Source: an uncultured Eubacteriales bacterium
Lineage (GTDB): Bacteria > Bacillota > Clostridia > Oscillospirales > Oscillospiraceae
Length of the DNA stretch: 13,876 bases
Reading direction: 5' to 3'
Assembly (NCBI GenBank): GCA_905201305.1
Contig: CAJKNS010000032.1
Location: forward strand, 1 to 13,876
Both the position numbers and the translations under genes were made by a program. This document shows positions 1 to 6,557 of the stretch, piece after piece. Under the pieces are notes generated by a model that saw nothing but the letters and a program-made list of their open reading frames with translations, was not told the DNA's origin and did not search any database. How positions within the stretch are numbered: the first letter of the stretch is position 1; each line of letters begins with the position of its first letter.

Positions 1-1149
1 GCCACCCGCTGGCCCAACGAAGCCGTTACCACCGCTGTCACCCAGGATTGCCATCGCCGGGGTGCCAAGCTGCTGATCGGCGCCACTGCCGGTCTCCACG
101 ATGCCGATCTCTGCGAATCCGTCATTGCCAACGAGCAGGCGGATCTGGTCTGCATGGCAAGAAGCTGGATCTGCGACAGCGAATACGGCAAGAAGCTCTA
201 TGAGGGCAGAGGTGAGGATATCACCCCCTGTGTCCGCTGCAACAAATGCCACGTACCCAACGACACCGATAAGTTCCGCTCCTTCTGCTCCGTGAACCCG
301 CTGATCGGTCTGGAGGATAAGATTGACCGGATGATCGCCCCTGTGGAAAAGGAGAAGAAGGTTGCCGTAGTCGGCGGCGGACCTGCCGGTATGTATGCTG
401 CCATGACCCTCCGGGATCGCGGCCATCAGGTCACCCTGTATGAGAAGGAAGCCAAGCTGGGCGGTCAGCTGATTCATACGGACTTCGCCTCCTTCAAGTG
501 GCCCCTTCAGGACTTTAAGGATTTCCTGGCGCGGCAGTGCTACAAGAAGGGCGTTGACATCAAGCTCAATACCGAAGCCACAAAGGAACTGCTGGCGCAG
601 GAGCATTACGATCATGTAATTGTTGCCATCGGTCCCGTGTTCACCAAGGCAAATATCCCCGGCGCTGAGTCCCCCAAGGTGCTCACCTGCATGGATGTCT
701 TTGGTCACGAGGACGAGCTGCCCCACAACATTGTAGTCATTGGCGGCAGCGAAACCGGCGTAGAAACCGCCATGGATCTGGCGGAAAAGGGACATAAGGT
801 CACGGTACTCTGCCGTCAGAAGTCTCTGGCTTCCGACGCGCCCCACGCCCACTATGTCACCATGCTGGAGGATGCATGGCTGAAGCTGGACAACTTCTAC
901 TGGGTCAAGGGCATCCAGAAGTATCAGTCCATCGATGACACCGGCGTTAATTATGTAAACTTCGAAGGCAAGGAAAAGCGCATCGACTGCGACTGCGTAA
1001 TTATGTGCACCGGCGCACGTCCCAACACCGAGGGCTGCCAGGCGCTCTATGGCGCAGCGGACCGCACCGATTTTGTTGGCGACTGCTTCCGGGTGGGCAA
1101 TGTCCACTTTGCTGTCACCACCGCCTTTGGCGCTGCCAATCAGATTTAA
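1..1149 (+). CDS. Old Yellow Enzyme-type FAD/NAD(P)-dependent oxidoreductase with 4Fe-4S cluster (5'-truncated by the window)
   Basis: The reading frame is open from base 1, so only the last 382 residues are seen; relatives are about 640-680 residues. In order there is the end of the FMN-binding TIM barrel (residues 1-70, with an MARSWICDS stretch matching the MARPFLADP segment of 2,4-dienoyl-CoA reductases), a C-x2-C-x2-C-x12-C iron-sulfur motif at residues 77-96 with the same spacing as trimethylamine dehydrogenase, an FAD dinucleotide fold (VVGGGPAGMYAA, about 123-134), an NAD(P) fold (VVIGGSETGVETA, about 245-257) and a C-terminal VGD...TTAFGAA flavin motif. Family members reduce activated C=C bonds (dienoyl-CoA, bile-acid enoyl-CoA as in BaiCD/BaiH, enoates) in the cytoplasm, passing electrons NAD(P)H-FAD-FeS-FMN. 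The loop that normally reads SNRI at the FMN phosphate reads ATAG here, so the usual Arg is absent. The substrate is unknown. The neighbouring SnoaL-like operon may be connected (inference). Confidence 0.9.
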   Translation, partial: ATRWPNEAVTTAVTQDCHRRGAKLLIGATAGLHDADLCESVIANEQADLVCMARSWICDSEYGKKLYEGRGEDITPCVRCNKCHVPNDTDKFRSFCSVNPLIGLEDKIDRMIAPVEKEKKVAVVGGGPAGMYAAMTLRDRGHQVTLYEKEAKLGGQLIHTDFASFKWPLQDFKDFLARQCYKKGVDIKLNTEATKELLAQEHYDHVIVAIGPVFTKANIPGAESPKVLTCMDVFGHEDELPHNIVVIGGSETGVETAMDLAEKGHKVTVLCRQKSLASDAPHAHYVTMLEDAWLKLDNFYWVKGIQKYQSIDDTGVNYVNFEGKEKRIDCDCVIMCTGARPNTEGCQALYGAADRTDFVGDCFRVGNVHFAVTTAFGAANQI

Positions 1150-1161
1150 AGAAATGCACAA

Positions 1162-1198
1162 AGAGGGAAGCGGCAGAACGCTGCTTCCCTCTCAATTT
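1162..1198 (+). terminator. hairpin after the oxidoreductase gene
   Basis: A perfect 10-bp stem (AGAGGGAAGC at 1162-1171, GCTTCCCTCT at 1183-1192) begins 12 bases after the stop codon. Only a poor T-tract (CAATTTAT) follows, so it may be a weak terminator or an mRNA-stabilising hairpin that lets transcription continue into the GNAT gene, for which no separate promoter is visible. Confidence 0.6.
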
Positions 1199-1210
1199 AT
1201 GAGGTAACCC

Positions 1211-1639
1211 ATGATCCATGATATGAAACAAAACGTTCTGTCGCCAGCGGTGTACGAAATCTATTCGCAGTGCATGTATGCGCCCTCTTATGAAAAGTTT
1301 GCGGAAAAAGCACGCTTCTATCTGGACGATTCAAGCACCGCAATCTATGTATTTTATGAAAACAGCACTCTACTTGGTGTCATTGTACTGCAAGCCAAAG
1401 CCCCAAGCACCGCAGAAATTGTCGGCATTGCAGTGGAGCACACCCACCAGCACCGGCATATCGGGAAGAAACTGGTTCAATACGCTGCGGCAATCGGGTG
1501 CTATGCGGAATTGTATGCCGAAACTGACGATGATGCAGTCACATTTTATGAGCGCTGCGGTTTTGAAGTGGAAGCGTTTCAGGCTGCATACGATGGGATT
1601 CCATGTAAACGATACCGCTGTACCTATCACTTATCTTAA
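1211..1639 (+). CDS. GNAT-family N-acetyltransferase
   Basis: The 142-residue protein has the single-domain GNAT size and signature. Motif A is VGIAVEHTHQHRHIGKKLV (about residues 71-89), a beta strand followed by the acetyl-CoA pyrophosphate-binding R-x-x-G turn. Motif B is AVTFYERCGFE (109-119), the usual F-Y-x-x-x-G-F. Such enzymes move an acetyl group from acetyl-CoA to an amine of a small molecule, peptide or protein; the acceptor cannot be read from sequence. The chosen ATG has a GAGG six bases upstream; a second in-frame ATG four codons later is possible. It follows the flavoprotein by 61 bases and probably depends on read-through. A bidirectional terminator lies directly downstream. 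Confidence 0.88.
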   Translation: MIHDMKQNVLSPAVYEIYSQCMYAPSYEKFAEKARFYLDDSSTAIYVFYENSTLLGVIVLQAKAPSTAEIVGIAVEHTHQHRHIGKKLVQYAAAIGCYAELYAETDDDAVTFYERCGFEVEAFQAAYDGIPCKRYRCTYHLS

Positions 1640-1661
1640 TCACTTCTTTTTCGTACAAAAA

Positions 1662-1693
1662 TACCGGTCAGGAACTCCTGACCGGTACATTTT
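1662..1693. terminator. bidirectional terminator between convergent genes
   Basis: Arms TACCGGTCAGG (1662-1672) and CCTGACCGGTA (1677-1687) form a perfect 11-bp stem around an AACT loop. A T-run follows on the plus strand (CATTTTTA), and the A-run upstream (CAAAAA) becomes a T-run on the minus strand. It therefore serves the GNAT gene from one side and the SnoaL-like operon from the other. Confidence 0.9.
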
Positions 1694-1698
1694 TAAGC

Positions 1699-2712
1699 TT
1701 AATCCACCTTCGGCGTCTCATAAATGCGATAGGTGTTCTCCCGATCCATGGTCTTGTAGGGTTCCGGCCACGGCACGGTATTCTGCACATGCATAATGGG
1801 GGTATAGTTGTAGTGGATGGGACCGGGCACTTTAACGTGTACCTCGCCCTTTGCGCCGCCTGCGGAGGTTGCACCGCGGGTTGCGCCCTTTTCCTTCACC
1901 ACCATACCGGGAACCTGCGCATTGCCGTCACCATGAGGTGCTCCACCCTGAGGAGGTCCACCTGCACCGGGCGCGCCACCCATACCCTGAGGAGGAGGTC
2001 CCCCTGCGCCGGGTGCGCCGCCCATACCCTGAGGAGGAGGTCCCCCTGCACCGGGTGCGCCGCCCATACCCTGAGGAGGTCCGCCTGCGCCGGGACCAGG
2101 ACCGGGTCCGGGACCACCGGCGCCGCCGCCAATGCCCATGAGCTTATTATAAGCATCCATACCGGGGTTGCAGACATCCATAGGACCGCCCATATCCGGG
2201 CAAACCTGCTCATGGAGATACAGCCACTCGCCGGAATCCTCATCGTAAATAAAGTCAGAGCCATAGCGCTCCCACAGGGTTAGACCACGGTAATGATGGT
2301 TGGCGTTCAGCGCGAACACCAGTACGCCGGGGGTCAGGAACGAAGCGCGAACGGTCTTTCCGTCGTCTGCTGCTTCAATAATATCCGTTGCCAGCGTATG
2401 CATGGAGATTTCCCGGATGGAACGGGCGTCAAACCAGGAAATCTCGGGATGCTGCTTCACCAGATTGATATAGCCACGGAAGCCGTCAGGATCATAGTTG
2501 GAAACGCTGTTATACCAGATCTCGTCAAAGCCGCACATGACACCGAACAGATGACCCCAGGATGCCTCCTCGCTGGTATCCCAGAACTCGCCCCATTCCT
2601 CTTTGCAGTAGGAGGTGGCATGGAGATAGGTGTGGCGGGCATGGAGATACTCCGCCGCCTGCATACCCTCAGCGTTGTGAATGCGCTGAGAAAGCGTCAG
2701 ATGTGTTTTCAT
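1699..2712 (-). CDS. NTF2/SnoaL-like protein with Gly/Pro-rich repeat tail
   Basis: The protein has 337 residues from the ATG whose A is base 2712. This start overlaps the upstream stop as ATGA and has AGGAG 11 bases before it; a longer in-frame GTG start at 2757 would lie inside the neighbour. Residues 1-175 form an NTF2/SnoaL-like (cone-shaped alpha+beta) domain related to the two upstream proteins: W...GFDEI (about 44-66), AADDGKT (114-120) and DFIYDEDSGEWLYLH (153-167), which keeps the W-x3-H pattern. Residues 194-262 are almost only Gly, Pro, Ala, Gln and Met, including imperfect GAGGPPPQGMGGAP repeats. A further 75 residues end in WPEPYKTMDRENTY, similar to the ends of the paralogues. 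There is no signal peptide, so it should be cytoplasmic. SnoaL-fold enzymes include dehydratases, isomerases and cyclases (BaiE, scytalone dehydratase, SnoaL); function here is unknown. Confidence 0.85.
   Translation of the reverse strand: MKTHLTLSQRIHNAEGMQAAEYLHARHTYLHATSYCKEEWGEFWDTSEEASWGHLFGVMCGFDEIWYNSVSNYDPDGFRGYINLVKQHPEISWFDARSIREISMHTLATDIIEAADDGKTVRASFLTPGVLVFALNANHHYRGLTLWERYGSDFIYDEDSGEWLYLHEQVCPDMGGPMDVCNPGMDAYNKLMGIGGGAGGPGPGPGPGAGGPPQGMGGAPGAGGPPPQGMGGAPGAGGPPPQGMGGAPGAGGPPQGGAPHGDGNAQVPGMVVKEKGATRGATSAGGAKGEVHVKVPGPIHYNYTPIMHVQNTVPWPEPYKTMDRENTYRIYETPKVD
1942..2103. repeat. in-frame tandem repeat, unit 39-42 bp
   Basis: Four head-to-tail units start at 1942 (39 bp), 1981 (42 bp), 2023 (42 bp) and 2065 (39 bp). 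The two central units differ at one base. On the minus strand each codes for GAGGPP(P)QGMGGAP in the tail of the SnoaL-like protein. All length steps are multiples of three, so copy-number changes would keep the frame. Confidence 0.9.
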
Positions 2713-3500
2713 TTGCCCTGATACTCCTTTCTGTAGTTGGGATGCCCCTTGTGCCACTGAGGACGCCCCTCGGCGCCAAAGCTCTTCTCGGGATCGTAGG
2801 TTTCATATGCCACCGGCGGCACGGTAGGATAGGCATCGGACCAGCCGTAATCGGGGTTATGGACCACGTAGGGCATAGTGGGCTCGCCAAACTGCTGCTG
2901 TGCAAGACCGGGCTTGCCGGTAAATGTCTCCACATCGCCCAGGTTGGTGCCTGCCTCATAGGTCACGTCGTTAGACACCAGCACATGCCAGATCTTCCAC
3001 TCGCCGCTGCTTTCCTTTACAAAGTCCGCGCAGACCCGCTCCGGATACCACATCGCCTTGCAGGAGCCGTCGGGATTGCCGGTGCATTCCACACCCAGAG
3101 AATACCATACGCCCTTGGCAGTTCTCCCGTCGTCCGCCAGCACCACGCAGGGGGTGGAAACATGGTGGGCGATCAAGTCGCCATAGCCAAAGTTGTCCCG
3201 GATATTCTCAATGGCAGTGTTCGCTGCACACTTTTCATCCAGCGCCTTCTGGAGGGCAGCGGTATAGTCGGCAACATAGTGGCGGGAAATCTCGTCCATA
3301 CCCACATAGTAGCCCCAGTTGGAGCCAAGGGATGCGGTTGCCGTATACTTGGGTTCGGTGACCCAGAGCTTGTCCAGCTCTTCCCGGCGCTCATTGTTCA
3401 TCTGCATCACCTGGCGGCGGGACATCAGGTCCTTTACGGTTTCAATGTCCCAGATCCGGATGACGCGCTCATCCTCAGAATAAACCCGTTTTTTGCTCAT
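2709..3500 (-). CDS. NTF2/SnoaL-like protein (middle gene of three)
   Basis: The protein has 263 residues. The ATG at 3500 overlaps the upstream stop as ATGA and has AGGAGG seven bases before it; its own stop overlaps the next ATG in the same way. It is clearly related to the 252-aa protein encoded upstream: LW...WGYYVGMDEISRHYV (about 45-76), LADDGRTAKGVWY (121-133) and EWKIWHVLVSNDV (167-179). It therefore probably shares the NTF2/SnoaL fold over residues 10-185, with a tail of about 80 residues rich in Pro, Tyr and Trp that includes PVAYETYDPEKSFGAE. It lacks a Tyr at the start of helix 1 where BaiE-like dehydratases have one (WDIETVKDLMSRRQ), so a partner or structural subunit is possible. 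Stoichiometric expression with its neighbours is suggested by translational coupling. Confidence 0.85.
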   Translation of the reverse strand: MSKKRVYSEDERVIRIWDIETVKDLMSRRQVMQMNNERREELDKLWVTEPKYTATASLGSNWGYYVGMDEISRHYVADYTAALQKALDEKCAANTAIENIRDNFGYGDLIAHHVSTPCVVLADDGRTAKGVWYSLGVECTGNPDGSCKAMWYPERVCADFVKESSGEWKIWHVLVSNDVTYEAGTNLGDVETFTGKPGLAQQQFGEPTMPYVVHNPDYGWSDAYPTVPPVAYETYDPEKSFGAEGRPQWHKGHPNYRKEYQGK

Positions 3501-4255
3501 CTCAGCGCCTCCTGACTCTCCGCTCCATAGCTGAAGGTGTGTTCAAAGGTGTCATAGGGCTCTGGCACCTTGGGCAGCTTTGCAAAGGGACGAGAGCCGG
3601 TATACAGTGCCCGAAGCTCCATGGGAACATTGGGCTGTGCCAGTGCGGCGTCCTTCATGGCTGCAAACCCGGGCATCTCAGGGAACTCCTTGATGGCGTC
3701 CGGATTGCCCCACTTCTTGCCGGCAGGAGTATCCACATCCTCCAGATAGAGAACATGCCAGATTTTCCACTGATCGTTCTCCCGGATGAAGTCAAAGCAG
3801 ATGCTGCCCAGCACCCAGTTGGAGATGGGGCCCCGGGTAGTGATATCGGTCACCAGTCCAAACACATAGAAAAAGCCCTTTGCCGTTGCGCCATCGTCTG
3901 CCACCTCAATGATAGCATTGTCCAGAGAACGAATCTCCATGGGACCGCGACCATAGAGCTTTTCATCGGAATACTCCCCCAAATCCTCAGGGAAGACAGA
4001 CTTGACCACCTGCGCCTTCTGGCGGGTTGCGGCATCAATGGAGGCATAATAGTCCTCCAGCGCCTTACGCCCTGCATAATAGCCACCGTTGACGCCCAGA
4101 GAGATATCCTCCCGTCCGGACCAGAGCTCCGCAAGAATCGTGGGCTCCTTCTTGAGCAGCAGACTCATCACATATTTGCCTGCCAGATTCTTGACGTCTC
4201 TGCGATCCTCAAAGCGGCCTACCAGCTGTTCTGTGTTGAATTTCAGGAATGACAT
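3497..4255 (-). CDS. NTF2/SnoaL-like protein (first gene of three)
   Basis: The protein has 252 residues and an ATG preceded by AGGAG at seven bases spacing. The N-terminal helix DRRDVKNLAGKYVMSLL (about 17-33) is typical of SnoaL-like_4 proteins. Then come LW...GGYYAGRKALEDYYAS (44-72), VADDGATAKGFFYVFG (118-133) and DQWKIWHVLYLED (161-173), the closing beta strands of an NTF2-like domain. A tail of about 80 residues ends in PEPYDTFEHTFSYGAE, echoed in the next protein. No signal peptide or membrane segment is seen. As the most canonical member it is the best candidate for a catalytic subunit, for example dehydratase or isomerase, but no substrate can be assigned. It leads the operon and sits behind the promoter and operator-like repeat at 4293-4321. 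Confidence 0.87.
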   Translation of the reverse strand: MSFLKFNTEQLVGRFEDRRDVKNLAGKYVMSLLLKKEPTILAELWSGREDISLGVNGGYYAGRKALEDYYASIDAATRQKAQVVKSVFPEDLGEYSDEKLYGRGPMEIRSLDNAIIEVADDGATAKGFFYVFGLVTDITTRGPISNWVLGSICFDFIRENDQWKIWHVLYLEDVDTPAGKKWGNPDAIKEFPEMPGFAAMKDAALAQPNVPMELRALYTGSRPFAKLPKVPEPYDTFEHTFSYGAESQEALR

Positions 4256-4292
4256 AGGTACGCTCCTTTCTTATATTCGCTTCACGTTTTTC

Positions 4293-4321
4293 ATTATACC
4301 GGGCGGTATTTAGAAAATAAA
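4293..4321 (-). promoter_or_regulatory. promoter of the SnoaL-like operon
   Basis: Read on the minus strand, a perfect TATAAT (4298-4293) has a weak TTTATT 17 bases upstream (4321-4316). Transcription would start near 4286 and give a leader of about 30 bases before the ATG at 4255. The poor -35 suggests dependence on an activator or a mainly repressor-controlled promoter. Confidence 0.65.
4296..4309. promoter_or_regulatory. operator-like inverted repeat over the -10 box
   Basis: ATACCG-GG-CGGTAT is a perfect 6+6 bp inverted repeat with a two-base centre that overlaps the upstream half of the -10 box of the SnoaL-like operon. Size, symmetry and place fit a TetR-type repressor site. No such regulator is encoded in the window. 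Confidence 0.55.
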
Positions 4322-4440
4322 ATGCGGAAAAGCTATGCGGCATTCCTGGGAGTTATGAGCGTGCACAACTTTTTTAACAATTTAGCAGATTTCCGATTGT
4401 TACAATGCTACAAATCTACCCGCACCACACAAAGCGGTGT

Positions 4441-4469
4441 TTGACAAACATCACCAAATGGTATATTCT
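4441..4469 (+). promoter_or_regulatory. promoter of the 123-aa protein gene
   Basis: A consensus TTGACA (4441-4446) is followed after 17 bases by TATTCT (4464-4469); a TATATT two bases earlier is an alternative. The -35 lies inside an imperfect inverted repeat (GGTGTTTG, then CAAACATCACC with a two-base bulge) spanning about 4435-4454 that could be a regulator site. Confidence 0.65.
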
Positions 4470-4480
4470 TAGTATGAAGT

Positions 4481-4513
4481 GGCATCCCCAGCGGTAGCTT
4501 TGGATGCCGGGGA
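4481..4513 (+). promoter_or_regulatory. 5' leader hairpin with two alternative folds
   Basis: Between the promoter and the ribosome site, GGCATCC (4481-4487) can pair with GGATGCC (4502-4508), or TCCCC (4485-4489) can pair with GGGGA (4509-4513). The two stems share bases and exclude each other. No known riboswitch class was recognised. Confidence 0.4.
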
Positions 4514-4543
4514 ATATTTGTGAATTGAAATGGAGGAATCTAT

Positions 4544-4915
4544 ATGCCAAAGGCGGATATTCTGTTTGATAAAACAGAATTCGTGCTGCGCATGGCTGAC
4601 AAGCAGGCAATGACTATGAACATCCGTGCCGATCAGATCACCACTATCACCTTCCAGCCCACCATGCAGAAGAAACTGTTTAAGAAAATCCCCTCTGAGG
4701 TTATGCTCATTAAAACCAAGGGCGGCGCTGGCGGTCCTGGCGGCGGCACCGACGGTATGCCCGTCACCAAGGAAGCACTGGAGAGCAAGGAAAAGGGCTC
4801 CTGGGATAAGGCAAAGAAGCAGATGCTGAAGTTCGCCAAGGACAACAACATCACGGTTCATGAAGACGACGAAATGTGGACGCCCCCTCAGATGGGCGGC
4901 GGCGGTCCTATGTAA
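4544..4915 (+). CDS. protein of unknown function with Gly-rich segments (123 aa)
   Basis: I do not recognise the family. The ATG has GGAGG seven bases upstream. Residues 1-58 look beta-rich with short alternating hydrophobic strands (ILFDKTEFVLRM, MTMNIRADQITTITF, SEVMLIKTK), as in small PH-like or barrel domains. A Gly-rich loop GGAGGPGGGTDG (60-71) follows, then a charged helix (about 75-100, Lys-rich) and a tail ending in MWTPPQMGGGGPM. No signal peptide or membrane span is present. It is transcribed away from the SnoaL-like operon across a 288-bp region, and its Gly/Pro/Met composition resembles the repeat tail of the 337-aa protein, which suggests a functional link (inference). It is the only gene of its transcript, closed by two terminators. 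Confidence 0.8.
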   Translation: MPKADILFDKTEFVLRMADKQAMTMNIRADQITTITFQPTMQKKLFKKIPSEVMLIKTKGGAGGPGGGTDGMPVTKEALESKEKGSWDKAKKQMLKFAKDNNITVHEDDEMWTPPQMGGGGPM

Positions 4916-4921
4916 CAAATT

Positions 4922-4950
4922 TACCCGGAGGAAATTCCTCCGGGTATTTT
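4922..4950 (+). terminator. intrinsic terminator of the 123-aa protein gene
   Basis: TACCCGGAGGAA (4922-4933) and TTCCTCCGGGTA (4935-4946) form an almost perfect palindrome (in practice about 10 bp plus a small loop), followed by TTTTGCTTTT. It starts six bases after the stop codon. Confidence 0.88.
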
Positions 4951-4966
4951 GCTTTTGTACGCTTTT

Positions 4967-5005
4967 GGGCGCACTGCAATTTCTGTTGCAGTGCGCCCAT
5001 TTTTT
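4967..5005 (+). terminator. second, tandem intrinsic terminator
   Basis: GGGCGCACTGCAA (4967-4979) and TTGCAGTGCGCCC (4986-4998) form a perfect 13-bp stem with a 6-base loop and a six-T tract (5000-5005). The T-tract serves the plus strand. Transcripts of the MATE gene arriving from the right would form the same hairpin but without a T-run. Confidence 0.85.
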
Positions 5006-5021
5006 CGTATGGTTTCGGAAT

Positions 5022-6386
5022 TTATGCTGCTACCGCATCCGGCATGGCTTTCTTCAGCGTTCGCATGGCGTAGAAATACGCCGGAATCAGGAAGCAGTCC
5101 GCCAAAATCCACGCTGCCGGGCTTGCCAAACACACTGCCGCATAGCCGAACACCGGCACCAGCAGCAGACTCACTGCACTTCGGGCAATCATTTCAAACA
5201 CGCCCGCAAACAGCGCCAGCTTGGAAAAACCGACGCCCTGAATCATAAACCGGACAATGTTCACAAACGCCAGAGGGATATAAAACGCCGAATTCAGCAC
5301 CAGGAACTCTCGGGCGCCGTCCAGAATTTCCGTCTCACCCTTGTCCAAAAACAGCAGGGAAAGCTCCCGTCCAAAGAACCACAGGACGATAAATGCCAGC
5401 ACGGAATAGATGCAGCCCATCACCAGACAGCTTTTCATCCCCTTGTGAATCCGGTCCAGCCGCCCTGCGCCCAGGTTCTGACCGCCATAAGTCGCCATGG
5501 TGGAGCCCATGGCATCCAGCGGGCAGCACATCAGATTGCCAACCTTGCCTCCGGCTGTCATGGCAGCAATGCTCACCGCACCCAGGGTATTCACTGCCGC
5601 CTGAAGAATCAGGCAGCCAATGGCGGTGATGGAATACTGCAAGCCCATGGGAATGCCCATGGCACAAAGCCGCCCTGCATAGCTGCCCCGGAATCGGAGA
5701 TCCTCCCGACTCAGGTGCAGAATTGGGAACCGCTTTGCCATAAACAGCAAACAAAGCAGACCGGAAACCAACTGGGAAATCACCGTTGCCCATGCCGCTC
5801 CGGCTACTCCCATGGGAATTACCAGAATCAGCAGCAAATCCAGCGCCACATTTAAAAGACTGGAGAACACCAGAAAATACAGCGGCGTTTTGGAATCCCC
5901 CAGAGAACGGATGATGCCGGAAAGGGTATTGTAGAGGATCGTCACCGGAATGCCCCAGAAGATAATTACAATATAATCATATGCCTCCTGAAACACCTCA
6001 TCCGGGGTATTGGTCCAAATCAGGATGTTTTTGCACAAAACCACGGTCAATACCGTCAGCACCACGGCAAAACCAACACAAATCCAAAGCATATTGCCCA
6101 CATAGCGCCGTAGCCCCTCATCGTCCTTTTCTCCGAACTTCTGCGCCACAGGAATGGCAAAGCCGGTGCACACGCCGATGCAGAAGCCCAGCACCAGAAA
6201 ATTCACGGAGCCCGTGGAGCCCACGCCAGCCAACGCATTGACCCCCAGCACCTTGCCCACGATCACCGTATCCACCATGCTGTAAAACTGCTGGAATAAC
6301 AGCCCCAGCACCAGCGGGAAGAAAAAGCCCAGGATCAGCCGGGTGGGGCTGCCGGTGGTAAGATCCTTGGCAGTTGTTTTTTTCAT
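5022..6386 (-). CDS. MATE-family multidrug/toxin efflux transporter
   Basis: The protein has 454 residues and about 12 predicted membrane helices, the normal MATE size. The N-terminus contains the family hallmark LGLLFQQFYSMVDTVIVGKVLG (within about residues 20-45); IIRSLGDSKTPLYF and the symmetric second half (GGQNLGAGRLDRI) match the internal two-fold repeat of MATE proteins. These transporters export cationic drugs or metabolites by Na+ or H+ antiport. The ATG at 6386 is chosen because AGAGAGG lies eight bases upstream; a GTG at 6395 is in frame but has no spacing to that site. The leader is long (about 220 bases from the -10 at 6615-6620) and holds a strong hairpin, so regulation in the leader is possible. 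It lies beside the unknown 123-aa gene but in the opposite direction. Confidence 0.93.
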   Translation of the reverse strand: MKKTTAKDLTTGSPTRLILGFFFPLVLGLLFQQFYSMVDTVIVGKVLGVNALAGVGSTGSVNFLVLGFCIGVCTGFAIPVAQKFGEKDDEGLRRYVGNMLWICVGFAVVLTVLTVVLCKNILIWTNTPDEVFQEAYDYIVIIFWGIPVTILYNTLSGIIRSLGDSKTPLYFLVFSSLLNVALDLLLILVIPMGVAGAAWATVISQLVSGLLCLLFMAKRFPILHLSREDLRFRGSYAGRLCAMGIPMGLQYSITAIGCLILQAAVNTLGAVSIAAMTAGGKVGNLMCCPLDAMGSTMATYGGQNLGAGRLDRIHKGMKSCLVMGCIYSVLAFIVLWFFGRELSLLFLDKGETEILDGAREFLVLNSAFYIPLAFVNIVRFMIQGVGFSKLALFAGVFEMIARSAVSLLLVPVFGYAAVCLASPAAWILADCFLIPAYFYAMRTLKKAMPDAVAA

Positions 6387-6557
6387 ACGTTTCACCTCTC
6401 TGAACGAGCCAATAGTTTAAGGTTTTTTCCGTAAAATTGCAAGATACGTTTTTCACAGGATTTTCGCTGCTCCAGGCAGTATCTTCCGGCAAAATCACAA
6501 GGCTTCCTGCTGCCAAATTCCAAAAGACTTCGCTCTGCGCAATAATACGCAACATCT

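Noticed and set aside
1942..2103. Possible CRISPR-like array because of 42-bp spacing.
   Set aside because: The units are directly adjacent with no spacers, are in frame and encode a Gly/Pro-rich protein repeat.
2713..2757. Longer N-terminus for the 337-aa SnoaL-like protein (15 more residues from GTG at 2757).
   Set aside because: It would overlap the upstream gene by 49 bases. The ATG at 2712 has a ribosome site and the same ATGA coupling as the upstream pair.
4296..4309. Repeat could be a mobile-element end or attachment site.
   Set aside because: No integrase or transposase, target duplication or second copy is present, and the place over a -10 box fits an operator better.
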